Source of the DNA: Sacculina carcini
Lineage: Eukaryota; Arthropoda; Thecostraca; Sacculinidae
Direction of reading: 5' to 3'
Length of the DNA: 64,000 nt
Assembly (NCBI GenBank): GCA_916048095.2
Contig: OU696584.1
Span: 5,265,849 to 5,329,848, forward strand
Part shown: piece by piece, positions 1-8,348 of the stretch
Numbering within the stretch: the first letter of the stretch is position 1
Layout: each line of letters opens with the position of its first letter
Notes under the pieces: generated by a model
What the model was told of the DNA's origin: nothing
Database searches by the model: none
The model's input: only the letters and a program-made list of their open reading frames with translations
Translations under genes and position numbers: made by a program

Positions 1-656
1 AAAATTAAAAATTATACCATGCTGTAGAAACCGAAATTCCCAGCATGATGGTAATATTTATTTAGATGTGTCATAGTTAGTTGTTGAGAAATAGAGAAAA
101 AAGTCCAGAAAATCGGACGCGTCGAGCTTAAATATAATTTTAAATGTAGACTGAAATTTTGACATTTTTACATATTTTATATTTAATTTTTGGATATGAA
201 TTATAGCCTACCGTGTAGAAAAGAATATTTTCTACACAGTGGTATAATCTGTTTGGCTGTACCATTTCTGGTTTATGAGGAGTAGATGTAGGAATATTGA
301 CCAAAATTTTCGCATTTTTCAGGGTTCATTTTGTCTTTTCACCGCGATAACTTTTTTTGGTTTTATTTTTAAAATTTGAACTTTATCCTATCGTGTAGAC
401 AAGAAAATTTCCAACGTAATGGTATAAATTGTTGGCGGGTACACTAATGAATTTTGTCTTTTCACCGCGATAAGTTTTTTTGGTTTTATTTTTAAAATTT
501 GAAATTTATCCTATCGTGTAGACAAGAAAATTTCCAGCGTAATGGTATAAATTGTTGGCGGGTACATTAAGTGGTTACCGAGTAGCAGCTTGCTGAAAAT
601 GTGACCAAGGAGGGTGGGACAGATAAACACACAGACAGACAGACAGACAGAGGATC

Positions 657-706
<50 letters not shown>
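1..706 (-). mobile_element. Non-autonomous Helitron, 5' part, cut by window edge
   Basis: Read on the minus strand, the element starts in a (TA)n tract followed by AAAAGAGATCCTCTG, a GTCT-rich stretch and CCCACCCTCCTTGGTC. This is the 5' end shared by every Helitron in the window. It then runs through palindrome-bearing body modules with pairs such as TTATACC/GGTATAA and GTGTAGA/TCTACAC. The 3' part lies beyond the window. No protein is encoded. The family is assigned from the complete copies at 18470-24374 and 9817-13904. Confidence 0.75.
662..706. repeat. (TA)n microsatellite
   Basis: Uninterrupted TA dinucleotides at the Helitron 5' end, abutting a PLE terminal fragment. Confidence 0.97.
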
Positions 707-709
<3 letters not shown>

Positions 710-924
710 GATCCAAAATGTATGGAGTACTCACGTGTCTGGTGGATATATGATATAAGTTGAAGTTGAGCTTCTTCAGACACAAGTATGTATTTTTTAT
801 TTCACCACAACGTTTCGCCTTACGTCTTTATCAAGCAGTGATAACACATCGTCAGCCATTGTAAGAAACCAAATTCACAAGAATATTTTAAAACACGTGA
901 TCATACATTAATTGGATATCTGAC

Positions 925-928
<4 letters not shown>
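707..928 (-). mobile_element. Penelope-like element 3'-terminal fragment
   Basis: Non-coding segment lying between two (TA)n tracts. The part next to 707 recurs at 36286-36365, so it is a repeated element end. On the minus strand it carries a hammerhead-like string (TTGATAAAGACG, then GGCGAAACG) about 105 bases before the (TA)n. The same order, core then short segment then (TA)n, is seen at the other PLE ends here. Assignment to PLE is by that analogy and not by a protein. Confidence 0.5.
811..835 (-). ncRNA. Hammerhead-like motif, degenerate
   Basis: Minus strand reads CTTGATAAAGACGTAAGGCG followed by AAACG. The GAAAC block and a short paired stem (CTT/AAG type) are present, but CUGANGA is imperfect. 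It is weaker than the copies at 1013-1038 and 35043-35068. Confidence 0.25.

Positions 929-968
<40 letters not shown>
929..968. repeat. (TA)n microsatellite
   Basis: TA repeat separating two PLE terminal segments. Confidence 0.97.
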
Positions 969-971
<3 letters not shown>

Positions 972-1012
972 GAAAGAAAAGAAAACACAAATGACTGCCA
1001 CTCTTTGTCAAA

Positions 1013-1038
1013 CGTTTCGGTCTTGAGACCTTCGTCAG
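1013..1038 (-). ncRNA. Hammerhead-like ribozyme core in PLE-A tail
   Basis: Minus strand reads CTGACGA, A, GGTCT-CA-AGACC, GAAAC. CTGACGA fits the CUGANGA box, the 5-bp stem fits stem II, and GAAAC fits the third conserved box. One extra A precedes stem II. AAC-GUU after the box is the only possible stem III and leaves no loop, so self-cleavage as a monomer is doubtful. Hammerheads are known from PLE pseudo-LTRs, so position and family agree. Confidence 0.45.
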
Positions 1039-1298
1039 TGACTATAAACAGATCAGTGATTCAAATGCAAAACCATTAGTGATATCTCCATATTGTGCTA
1101 CATATATGACAAAACCTCGTGACTATTTCCTTGAACACACCCTGAAGTATATTACGCATCAACTTTATATATATATATACATATTATTTTGTTTTTGTTT
1201 AATTTTTTTTTTGTTTTTTTGTTTTTTCATGTTTTTTCCCTTATATATACACATACATACATATACATCTATATACACACATATATTACTACGTCTTC

Positions 1299-2162
1299 TT
1301 ATAATAATAACTGTGAAGGCAAGGTTCCTAAATTAACATGCCCATCCCTACTATTTATATTTACATTATTTATTATGTAGGCGGCTTCTACTGTTTTTCT
1401 TTCAGATTTTTTCCCACATTCAGCTACAACTTCCACCTTTTCACAGTTGGGTAAGCTGCCGCATTCCTCAATGTGTACTACTAATGAATTAGACATTCTG
1501 TGATGTCTCACATCCGCACGATGTTGTTTTATTCTCGTTGCAATGCCCTTTCCTGTCTCACCGTAATAAGCCTTATCGCATCCACTACATGGTATTTTAT
1601 ATACTACGCTATCTTTATTGGTTAGTTCGTTTCCTGTTTGAGTGTTCCTAGATGTTTTGACTGTCTTTTTCATAAGTTGATCGGATATTTTTAAACCTGT
1701 TGCTGCTACCAGCATGTAGTTTGTTCTCTTCAATATAGTGTTCAGTTGTCTGCACTCCTTTGATTCTGGAACGATTATCATGTCCTTATTTGTATTGAGT
1801 GCACACTTTTTTCTTTGATGTATTTTTTGCGCTTTCCTTTTGCATTTGATTATGAATGCTGATGTGTATTTCAAATCCTGGAATATTTGCATGATCTTTT
1901 TCATTTCATTACTGAGCTTTTCGGAACTACATATTCTCAGTGCCCTTAAGAACTCTCCTACAATCATTCCTGATTTCATTGACACCGAATGACACGACAA
2001 GGCATGAATTTTGTCATTTTTGGCAGTCGGTTTCCTGTATACATCAAATACCATTTGACCATTTGCGTTGGATATTAGCATATCGAGAAATGGAATTTTT
2101 TCTTCTTTTTCATACTCTATTGTGAATTGTACATTTTCGCACACTCTGTTGAGCTCGTTCAA
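1299..2162 (-). CDS. PLE-A protein, C-terminal part with GIY-YIG endonuclease
   Basis: 287-codon open frame. Residues 23-46 (IPFLDML ... VYRKPT) match the end of the PLE reverse-transcriptase domain. Residues about 186-215 form the GIY-YIG endonuclease: VVYKIPC, then C195, YYGETGKG, and R210 in TRIKQH. The CxxC between the two halves is the zinc-finger variant typical of PLEs. E222-223 in HIEE may be the catalytic acidic position. The protein would nick target DNA to prime reverse transcription in the nucleus. The first ATG is only the first one inside the surviving frame; full PLE proteins are two to three times longer. It is therefore a fragment, open but not functional as a whole retroelement. 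Confidence 0.85.
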   Translation of the reverse strand: MNELNRVCENVQFTIEYEKEEKIPFLDMLISNANGQMVFDVYRKPTAKNDKIHALSCHSVSMKSGMIVGEFLRALRICSSEKLSNEMKKIMQIFQDLKYTSAFIIKCKRKAQKIHQRKKCALNTNKDMIIVPESKECRQLNTILKRTNYMLVAATGLKISDQLMKKTVKTSRNTQTGNELTNKDSVVYKIPCSGCDKAYYGETGKGIATRIKQHRADVRHHRMSNSLVVHIEECGSLPNCEKVEVVAECGKKSERKTVEAAYIINNVNINSRDGHVNLGTLPSQLLL

Positions 2163-2165
2163 CTT

Positions 2166-2975
2166 GATAATGTTGTCTCTATTTCGCGCACCTGTCGTTT
2201 GATTTTACGCAGTCTATACCCTATTCGATCCTGTTTAGACCAACCTTCTTCTATTAAATTAATACAGTCTCTTGTTCTTTCTCGTCTTGATTATTGCAGC
2301 TCACTCCACTACATTCTTACCAACAAATCCCTGAAAATCCTTCAAAAAATAATTAATCAATCCTGTCGTTTTGTGCTCCATCCTACACCTTGCCGCCATA
2401 TCTCTCAATTCTTGTTCCAATTCCACTGGCTTCCCATCATTCCTAGGATTCATTTTCGGCTGTGTTGTCTCATATATAAAATTCTGCACAATAGCTCTTC
2501 CCCGTCCTATCTTTCTGATCTTCTAGTTTCTTCTAATGACTTTAATTCTCGTGTTCATCGTCCTTTATCCTGTCCTCGCGCTATCAACGAGTCACCTTGG
2601 TCCGCAAAATCCTTTTCTTTCTATGCGCCTCGGGTCTACAATGATCTTCCTTCCTCAATCATTTTCTCTTCATCCTTTAGTAGATTTTCCTACTCACTTC
2701 GTAAATATCTTTTTGCTAAATCTTTTGATCCCACTTCTCGCACTCTTACACCTTACGCTTCCCTATGACTCTAATTTACAATTACTTATGTTTTTACTTA
2801 TTTTCATTTTATTTATCTCCATTATTATTATAAAAAAATTCCTTTCTGTGAATTTTCTACTTCTTTTCTCACATCTTGATATCGTGTACTGTTGTTTCTA
2901 ATTGTTGTCTCTTTCGCGCTTGTTTCTGTGTGAGCGCTATACAAATACATTGTTGTTGTTGTTGTTAAAAAGAAT
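2166..2975 (+). pseudogene. CR1/L2-type LINE, 3' fragment
   Basis: The open frame to 2768 encodes the post-RT region of an APE-type LINE: LSRLDYCSSLHYIL near the N side, FQFHWLPIIPRIHFRL in the middle, and FYAPRVYNDLP then a KYLF ending. This order (RLDYCNS, LHWLP, WN-LP) is characteristic of CR1/L2 and jockey-like elements. The 3' end reads GAGCGCTATACAAATACA followed by (TTG)5, a usual CR1/L2 tail. The element is 5'-truncated at its border with the PLE. It lacks endonuclease and catalytic RT, so it is a dead-on-arrival copy. Confidence 0.8.
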
Positions 2976-3582
2976 GAAACTTATGAAAGCTCGACTGGTC
3001 CTCAACCTACGAAAATACGACCATATAACAGAACCAATGACGAAACTAAAGTGGCACTCAGTGGATGAGATGATCACACGCCGAGATCTCGCCCTCGTAA
3101 AGTCGGCTCTGAAGAACGTCAATGCCCCGCCGTCAATGAAGACACTCATAAAGTTTCGTAACCAGGTTTCCAGCAGAAAAACACGTACAACGCAAGCTGG
3201 CCTTTTGGAAATTCCATCAACTAAGCTCAGTCTCGTCCAGCGTCAGTTTGCCACGAGGGCCGCTGCTGCGTACAACAAGATTTTGACGGCCAAATGACGC
3301 CACTGTATTATATATTACTTTTTTCTGCATTTTAACTATCATCTTAACTTTAACGTGTATGCCTCAGCTTTATTTTACCAGACTTGAGCCTCAGATTTAC
3401 TTGACCACCGTTTTTAACCATGTTTCTACTACTTGAAATAACTTGTATTCTAACACCGTCGTACTTATGACTATGTTTTTATTGTGTATACCTATAATGA
3501 CTATAAGATTAAGATGTAAGATGTAAGATGCTTGTAAGATGCTTCTAAAAACCACGTAATGGATGAGTGTCGCAATAAATGA
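2976..3582 (+). pseudogene. Second LINE, C-terminal coding fragment and 3' UTR
   Basis: The frame ending at 3297 contains KYDHITEPMTKLKWHSVDEM, ITRRDLALVKSAL and a closing segment RQFATRAAAAYNKI. This is the C-terminal pattern (RKFDHIS, L-WL-V, R-F--RG--YN-L) of jockey/RTE-like LINEs. About 285 bases of 3' UTR follow, with a 7-bp TAAGATG repeat near 3508-3540. The end GTCGCAATAAATGAAATT plus an A-run looks like a LINE terminus. It abuts the tail of the previous LINE directly, so two 5'-truncated LINEs lie side by side. Confidence 0.7.
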
Positions 3583-3958
3583 AATTAAAAAGACAGTCAA
3601 AACATCTAGGAACACTCAAACAGGAAACGAACTAACCAATAAAGATAGCGTAGTATATAAAATACCATGTAGTGGATGCGATAAAGCTTATAACGGTGAG
3701 ACAGGAAAGGGCATTGCTGCGAGAATAAAACAACATCGTGCGGATGTGAGACATCACAGAATGTCTAATTCATTAGTAGTACACATTGAGGAATGCGGCA
3801 GCTTACCCAACTGGGAAAAGGTGGAAGTTGTAGCTGAATGTGGGAAAAAATCTGAAAGAAAAACAGTAGAAGCCGCCTACATAATAAATAATGTAAATAT
3901 AAATAGTAGGGATGGGCATGTTAATTTAGGAACCTTGCCTTCACAATTATTATTATAA
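3563..3958 (+). CDS. PLE-A GIY-YIG endonuclease, partial
   Basis: 131 codons, of which the PLE part starts near codon 9. It carries VVYKIPCSGC, then KAYNGETGKG, IAARIKQHRADVRHH and a HIEE segment, followed by the shared C-terminus ending PSQLLL. The YIG tyrosine position reads N (AYNGE) where copy 1 has AYYGE, which is expected to damage the nuclease. There is no RT portion. The ATG at 3563 comes from the upstream LINE tail, so the start is accidental. Confidence 0.7.
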   Translation: MSVAINEIKKTVKTSRNTQTGNELTNKDSVVYKIPCSGCDKAYNGETGKGIAARIKQHRADVRHHRMSNSLVVHIEECGSLPNWEKVEVVAECGKKSERKTVEAAYIINNVNINSRDGHVNLGTLPSQLLL

Positions 3959-4001
3959 GAAGACGTAGTAATATATCTGTGTATATAGATGTATATGTAT
4001 G
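3583..4001 (+). mobile_element. Penelope-like element, family A, copy 2 (interrupted by an LTR element)
   Basis: Inverted copy of 1240-1680, close to base for base. It starts at GACAGTCAAAACATC after the preceding LINE tail and runs through the GIY-YIG coding end into the A-rich 3' UTR. It is broken at 4001 by insertion of the LTR element and resumes at 8220. Confidence 0.85.
3997..4001. repeat. Target site duplication, left
   Basis: GTATG directly before the 5' LTR; the same five bases follow the 3' LTR at 8220-8224. Confidence 0.85.
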
Positions 4002-4210
4002 TGTGGTATATTTATCGTTCGAACGATAAATATACATTGTGGTATATTTATCGTTCTTGTGTGCGCGTATGAATGACGCGTGTGATGCGAATTGTGTCTG
4101 TCTGTTATTGTCTGGAGCATTTCACGCGTGGCTGTATTTTGTCTTGTTAAGCGTTATTATACGATTACTCATGTACGATTACTCTGGATTCTTATTATAT
4201 AAACGTCTCA
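4002..4210 (+). repeat. 5' LTR
   Basis: 209 bp, TGTGGTATA...ACGTCTCA. Its first 60 bases hold a 30-bp perfect palindrome (4008-4037) centred on TTCGAA, then a second copy of the left half-site. A TATATAAA lies only about 10 bases from the LTR's 3' edge. Confidence 0.93.
4008..4037. repeat. 30-bp perfect palindrome in 5' LTR
   Basis: GTATATTTATCGTTC followed by its exact reverse complement. The half-site recurs once more downstream in the LTR. The same structure is present in the 3' LTR at 8017-8046. Confidence 0.9.
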
Positions 4211-4238
4211 ATTAACAAGACAAAATAACTTAAGAACA

Positions 4239-7200
4239 ATGGAGAAGTATTTGAGACCTGAACGCCTGTCAGTCGAACCGAACTCGAATGATTCAACTCA
4301 ACAGTGGTTACACTGGAAGAACACGTTTGATAATTTCATAGATGCTATAAATGCCGATGAAAATCAAAAACTACCGTTGCTTGTGAATTTAGTCAGTCCA
4401 GAAGTATATCGTTTTATCGCCGAATGCTCTACTTATTCGTCCGCGATTTCCTCGCTTCAGTCGTTGTACGTGAAACGGAAAAATGTAGTATTTTCAAGGC
4501 ATCAGTTGGCCGCCCGAAGACAAAGTGGAAATGAAAGCGTTGACCAGTACATCCAAATATTGAAGGAGTTGTCAAAAGACTGTGGTTTTTTAGCAGTTGA
4601 TGGTGTCACATATCGTAGTGAGTATATTCGTGACGCTTTCATTAGAGGCTTACATTCTGATGATATCAGGCAGCGTCTTCTAGAGAAGATTGATCTTGAT
4701 TTGGAGACTGCTATTGATCTTGCTAGGTCACTGGAGTTGGCTAGACTCAATTGCACCCAACTGCAGTCTATGCCTTTATCAGCCGCGGTCATTCCAGTGG
4801 CTCGTAATGACCAAATCACAGAAACTGAGCATCAGGACGAAGCCGATCAGATTGTTGCAGCAGTCAGGAGAATGGACCGGACACCACCGGGTCGTTCTAA
4901 TCAATCATGTTGGTTTTGCGGCGGAGAGCGGCATAATCGGCAGCATTGTCCAGCTCGCAATGCAGTCTGTCGCAAGTGTCAAAAGAGTGGACATTTTGCC
5001 AGGGTGTGTCGTGTAACAAATTCGAAGGTGAACGCGGCGGCGGCAGCGACTAACACGTTAGCGGCGACCACACATGTAGCTGCTGTGCCTGCTGACCTAA
5101 AGAAGTCTACAATCTATGTTTTACTGGATGAACGACACCTGTTGGACGCGTTATTGGACACGGGAAGCTCGGTGAGTTATATATCTGAAGCTGTTGTATC
5201 TCGGTTGAATCTCAGGACGCGCTGTTGTGAAGAGAGGGTATCGATGGCTTCCAGCTCGATGGTTTCACAAATAAACAGAATGTGTACGGCAAACCTTCAC
5301 GTTCGCGGAAAAACGTACAAATATTTGAAGTTGTTGGTGATGCCTCAGCTTTGTTCTGACGTTATTCTTGGGCATGACTTTCTCAGTAAACATCAATCTG
5401 CTGAAATTAAGTTTGGAGGAGATTTGCCTCCGCTTGTGTGCGGTTTGGCAGCCGTGAAAACAAAGTGTGCACCGCCGCTGTTCAGTAACATGGACGAGAA
5501 CACTCATTCAATCGCCACTAAGTCGCGTAGGTACACTCCGGATGAGAAGAATTTCATCAAGCAGGAAACGCATCGCTTACTGAAGGAAGGAGTGATAGAA
5601 CCGTCGGTGTCGCCATGGCGAGCACAGGTCGTGGTCGTTGAAAGTGATCAAAGGAAGAAGAGAATGGTAGTGGATTATTCGCAGACGGTCAATAGATTCA
5701 CTCGTCCCGATGCATATCCTCTACCTAATATTGAAGAAACTGTAGAATCTATAGCACAGCATCGATTCTTTAGTACTGTTGATCTGAAAAATGCATACTA
5801 TCAGGTACCTATTGATGAGAATGATAAGCCCTTCACTGCGTTCCAGTCTGGTAATCAACTGTTCCAGTTTCGTAGAATTCCATTCGGGATTACAAATGGT
5901 GTTGCGTGCTTTCAGAGGTTTATTGATGATTTTATTCGTGATTATGATCTTCATGCGACATATGCTTATTTAGATGATATTACAATTTGTGGAAGTAACC
6001 AGAAAGAGCATGATGTCAACTTTCAAAGGTTCATGAAGGCGGCTCAGAATGTCGGTCTCACATTCAATCATTCCAAATGTCAGTCAGCTGTGACGGAGGT
6101 TAAAATTTTGGGATACCTCGTATCTGATGGAATTATTCGACCTGACCCTTCAAGACTGCAACCACTAAGGGAGATGCCTTTACCAACAACTAGGAAACAA
6201 TTGTTGCGCACTATAGGACTATTCTCGTATTACTCCAAATGGGTTCCCTGTTTTGCAGACAAGATAAAACCATTAATCCAATCAGAGTTCCCCTTGGATG
6301 AATCAGCTGTATTAGCTTTTGAAGAGCTCAAGAACAGCATTGCGAACGCTGCTTTACGCGCAATTGAACCAGATGTGCCGTTCGTTGTTGAAACGGACGC
6401 TTCTGATAGAGCCTTGGCCGCTACCTTGAGTCAAAACGATCGTCCGGTTGCATTCTTCTCCAGAACATTATCGAAATCTGAAACTCATTGGTCTTCCGTT
6501 GAGAAAGAAGCGTTAGCCATAGTTGAAGCTGTTAAGCGGTGGCGTCATTATCTTTGCGGTAGGCGGTTCTCGTTGATCACCGATCAACAGGCTGTAGCAT
6601 TTATGTTCAACCAGACTCTAAGTTCCCGGATTAAGAACTTCAAGATTTTTCGTTGGCGCCTGGAGCTGTCAAACTACAACTTTGATATTGTGTATCGACC
6701 TGGACGAGAAAACGTTTCAGCAGATGCTCTTTCACGTAAGTACTGTTTGGCCGTTACCAAGTCAGACCTCGTGAAAATTCATAACGATCTTTGTCACCCA
6801 GGTATTACCAGGCTTTATCATTTTCTCAAGAGTAAGAATGTTCCTTGCTCAATCGAAGATGTAAAGGAAGTGAGCAGATGTTGCCCTACTTGTGCTAAAT
6901 ATAAGCCCAGGTTTTATCATTCGGCTAATGAGTATCATGTGATTAAGGCTACTCAGCCGTTTGAAAGATTGAGTCTAGATTTTAAGGGACCAGTACCATC
7001 GTATAACAAGAACAGGTTCTTTTTGACTATTGTTGATGAATATTCGCGATTCCCTTTCATTTATCCTTGTGCTGATACCAGTTCTAGGTCTGTCATCGCT
7101 TGCTTAACGCATTTATTTTCTATCTTTGGACTACCAGGATTTATCCATTCTGATAGAGGATCAGCTTTTATGTCATACGAGTTGAAAGAGTTTTTATCAT

Positions 7201-7895
7201 CTCGGGGAGTAGCCACCAGTCGCTCAACAGCTTTCCATCCACAAGGAAATGGTCAATGTGAGAAATATAATGATACGATCTGGAAAGCGCTTGTACTTGC
7301 AACTCAATCGAAGGGGCTGAGCGTAGCTAACTGGCAAGATGTCATGTATGACGCGCTGCATTCAATAAGATCGTTATTGTGTGTCGCAACAAACTGCACT
7401 CCCCATGAGAGAATGTTTTCGTTCAATCGACGATCTAGCACGGGGATTTCGATTCCTTCGTGGTTGACTGACTCCAAACGGGCATATCTGAGAAATCATA
7501 ATAGAAATTCTAAATATGATGATTCTGTCGAAGAAGTTGAATTACTTGAAGCTAACGACAAGTATGCTCATGTGAGATTTTCCAGCGGACGAGAAACGAC
7601 TGTGTCTACGAGAGATTTGGCTCCATGTCCGAACGACTGTTCCAGTGAAAAAGGTGGTCCATGTGAGCGGAGATTGTCGGAACACAGCTTTGTGACGGAG
7701 AATGACAACAATATTCACAGAAGTCAGAGCAATGGTTCCGGAATACAAACAGAAGCCGATCCAGAAGATCCAGTGATTCCTCCGTCTCACTCAAATGTTG
7801 ATTTAGCCGTCGATAACAGCGCTCCATCCCAAGAAATACAGTTGAGACGTTCAAGTCGGTTGAGGAGACCTCCAGCTCGTTTCCGTGATGAATGA
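4239..7895 (+). CDS. Gag-Pol polyprotein of Ty3/Gypsy element
   Basis: 1218-codon single open frame, with the first ATG 29 bases after the 5' LTR. Order of domains: Gag capsid-like region (about 1-200); two CCHC zinc knuckles (about 224-257; CWFCGGERHNRQHC and CRKCQKSGHFARVC); aspartic protease with DTGSS (about 307); reverse transcriptase (about 440-640) with the YLDD active site near 577; RNase H (about 710-820) starting ETDAS; integrase with an HHCC zinc domain (from about 848) and a D,D,E core (SLDFKGP, HSDRG, GQCEKYN). Gag and Pol share one frame, so no frameshift signal is needed. The order RT-RH-IN identifies Ty3/Gypsy. There is no envelope-like frame. Confidence 0.95.
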   Translation: MEKYLRPERLSVEPNSNDSTQQWLHWKNTFDNFIDAINADENQKLPLLVNLVSPEVYRFIAECSTYSSAISSLQSLYVKRKNVVFSRHQLAARRQSGNESVDQYIQILKELSKDCGFLAVDGVTYRSEYIRDAFIRGLHSDDIRQRLLEKIDLDLETAIDLARSLELARLNCTQLQSMPLSAAVIPVARNDQITETEHQDEADQIVAAVRRMDRTPPGRSNQSCWFCGGERHNRQHCPARNAVCRKCQKSGHFARVCRVTNSKVNAAAAATNTLAATTHVAAVPADLKKSTIYVLLDERHLLDALLDTGSSVSYISEAVVSRLNLRTRCCEERVSMASSSMVSQINRMCTANLHVRGKTYKYLKLLVMPQLCSDVILGHDFLSKHQSAEIKFGGDLPPLVCGLAAVKTKCAPPLFSNMDENTHSIATKSRRYTPDEKNFIKQETHRLLKEGVIEPSVSPWRAQVVVVESDQRKKRMVVDYSQTVNRFTRPDAYPLPNIEETVESIAQHRFFSTVDLKNAYYQVPIDENDKPFTAFQSGNQLFQFRRIPFGITNGVACFQRFIDDFIRDYDLHATYAYLDDITICGSNQKEHDVNFQRFMKAAQNVGLTFNHSKCQSAVTEVKILGYLVSDGIIRPDPSRLQPLREMPLPTTRKQLLRTIGLFSYYSKWVPCFADKIKPLIQSEFPLDESAVLAFEELKNSIANAALRAIEPDVPFVVETDASDRALAATLSQNDRPVAFFSRTLSKSETHWSSVEKEALAIVEAVKRWRHYLCGRRFSLITDQQAVAFMFNQTLSSRIKNFKIFRWRLELSNYNFDIVYRPGRENVSADALSRKYCLAVTKSDLVKIHNDLCHPGITRLYHFLKSKNVPCSIEDVKEVSRCCPTCAKYKPRFYHSANEYHVIKATQPFERLSLDFKGPVPSYNKNRFFLTIVDEYSRFPFIYPCADTSSRSVIACLTHLFSIFGLPGFIHSDRGSAFMSYELKEFLSSRGVATSRSTAFHPQGNGQCEKYNDTIWKALVLATQSKGLSVANWQDVMYDALHSIRSLLCVATNCTPHERMFSFNRRSSTGISIPSWLTDSKRAYLRNHNRNSKYDDSVEEVELLEANDKYAHVRFSSGRETTVSTRDLAPCPNDCSSEKGGPCERRLSEHSFVTENDNNIHRSQSNGSGIQTEADPEDPVIPPSHSNVDLAVDNSAPSQEIQLRRSSRLRRPPARFRDE

Positions 7896-8010
7896 TCGGT
7901 GGCATTTGTCCTGTTCGGACACATCCTGAAGTGGTGCTCTAGAGTCACACTGTTTGATGTTTCTTTGTGTGTTTGTACGTGCTGTTCTGTGAAAAGTCAG
8001 CCGGGGTGAT

Positions 8011-8219
8011 TGTGGTATATTTATCGTTCGAACGATAAATATACATTGTGGTATATTTATCGTTCTTGTGTGCGCGTATGAATGACGCGTGTGATGCGAA
8101 TTGTGTCTGTCTGTTATTGTCTGGAGCATTTCACGCGTGGCTGTATTTTGTCTTGTTAAGCGTTATTATACGATTACTCATGTACGATTACTCTGGATTC
8201 TTATTATATAAACGTCTCA
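8011..8219 (+). repeat. 3' LTR
   Basis: 209 bp, the same as the 5' LTR by eye over its full length, including the palindrome at 8017-8046. It is followed by the GTATG target duplication at 8220-8224. Confidence 0.93.
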
Positions 8220-8299
8220 GTATGTATGTGTATATATATGGGAAAAAACATGGAAAAAACAAAAAAACACAAAAATTTTTTTAAACAAAAACAAAATAT

Positions 8300-8347
<48 letters not shown>
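8220..8347 (+). mobile_element. PLE-A copy 2, remainder of 3' tail
   Basis: Continues the PLE sequence interrupted at 4001: an A-rich run matching the reverse complement of about 1180-1250, then (TA)n at 8302-8347. The TA tract is the insertion target of the next Helitron. Confidence 0.8.

Positions 8348-8348
<1 letters not shown>

Larger units (their letters stand above)
969..2165 (-). mobile_element. Penelope-like element, family A, copy 1 (5'-truncated)
   Basis: Contains, in minus-strand order, the C-terminal part of the PLE reading frame (1299-2162), an A-rich 3' untranslated region with runs of A around 1180-1240, a hammerhead-like motif at 1013-1038, and a (TA)n end. The last 400 coding bases and the tail recur in opposite orientation at 3583-4001 plus 8220-8347. 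The 5' side, including the core reverse transcriptase, is lost at about 2165, where a plus-strand LINE fragment begins. Confidence 0.85.
4002..8219 (+). mobile_element. Ty3/Gypsy LTR retrotransposon, looks whole and young
   Basis: 4218-bp element bounded by two 209-bp LTRs that I read as identical, each starting TG and ending CA. It is flanked by a GTATG duplication. One long Gag-Pol frame fills the interior. The element interrupts the A-rich 3' tail of a PLE-A copy, so it is younger than that PLE. Matching LTRs imply a recent insertion. No TGG-type tRNA primer site is evident after the 5' LTR (ATTAACAAGAC follows). A purine-rich stretch lies at about 7991-8008, before the 3' LTR. The integrase end HPQGNGQCEKYN resembles CsRn1-like Gypsy lineages, but clade placement is tentative. 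Confidence 0.93.
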
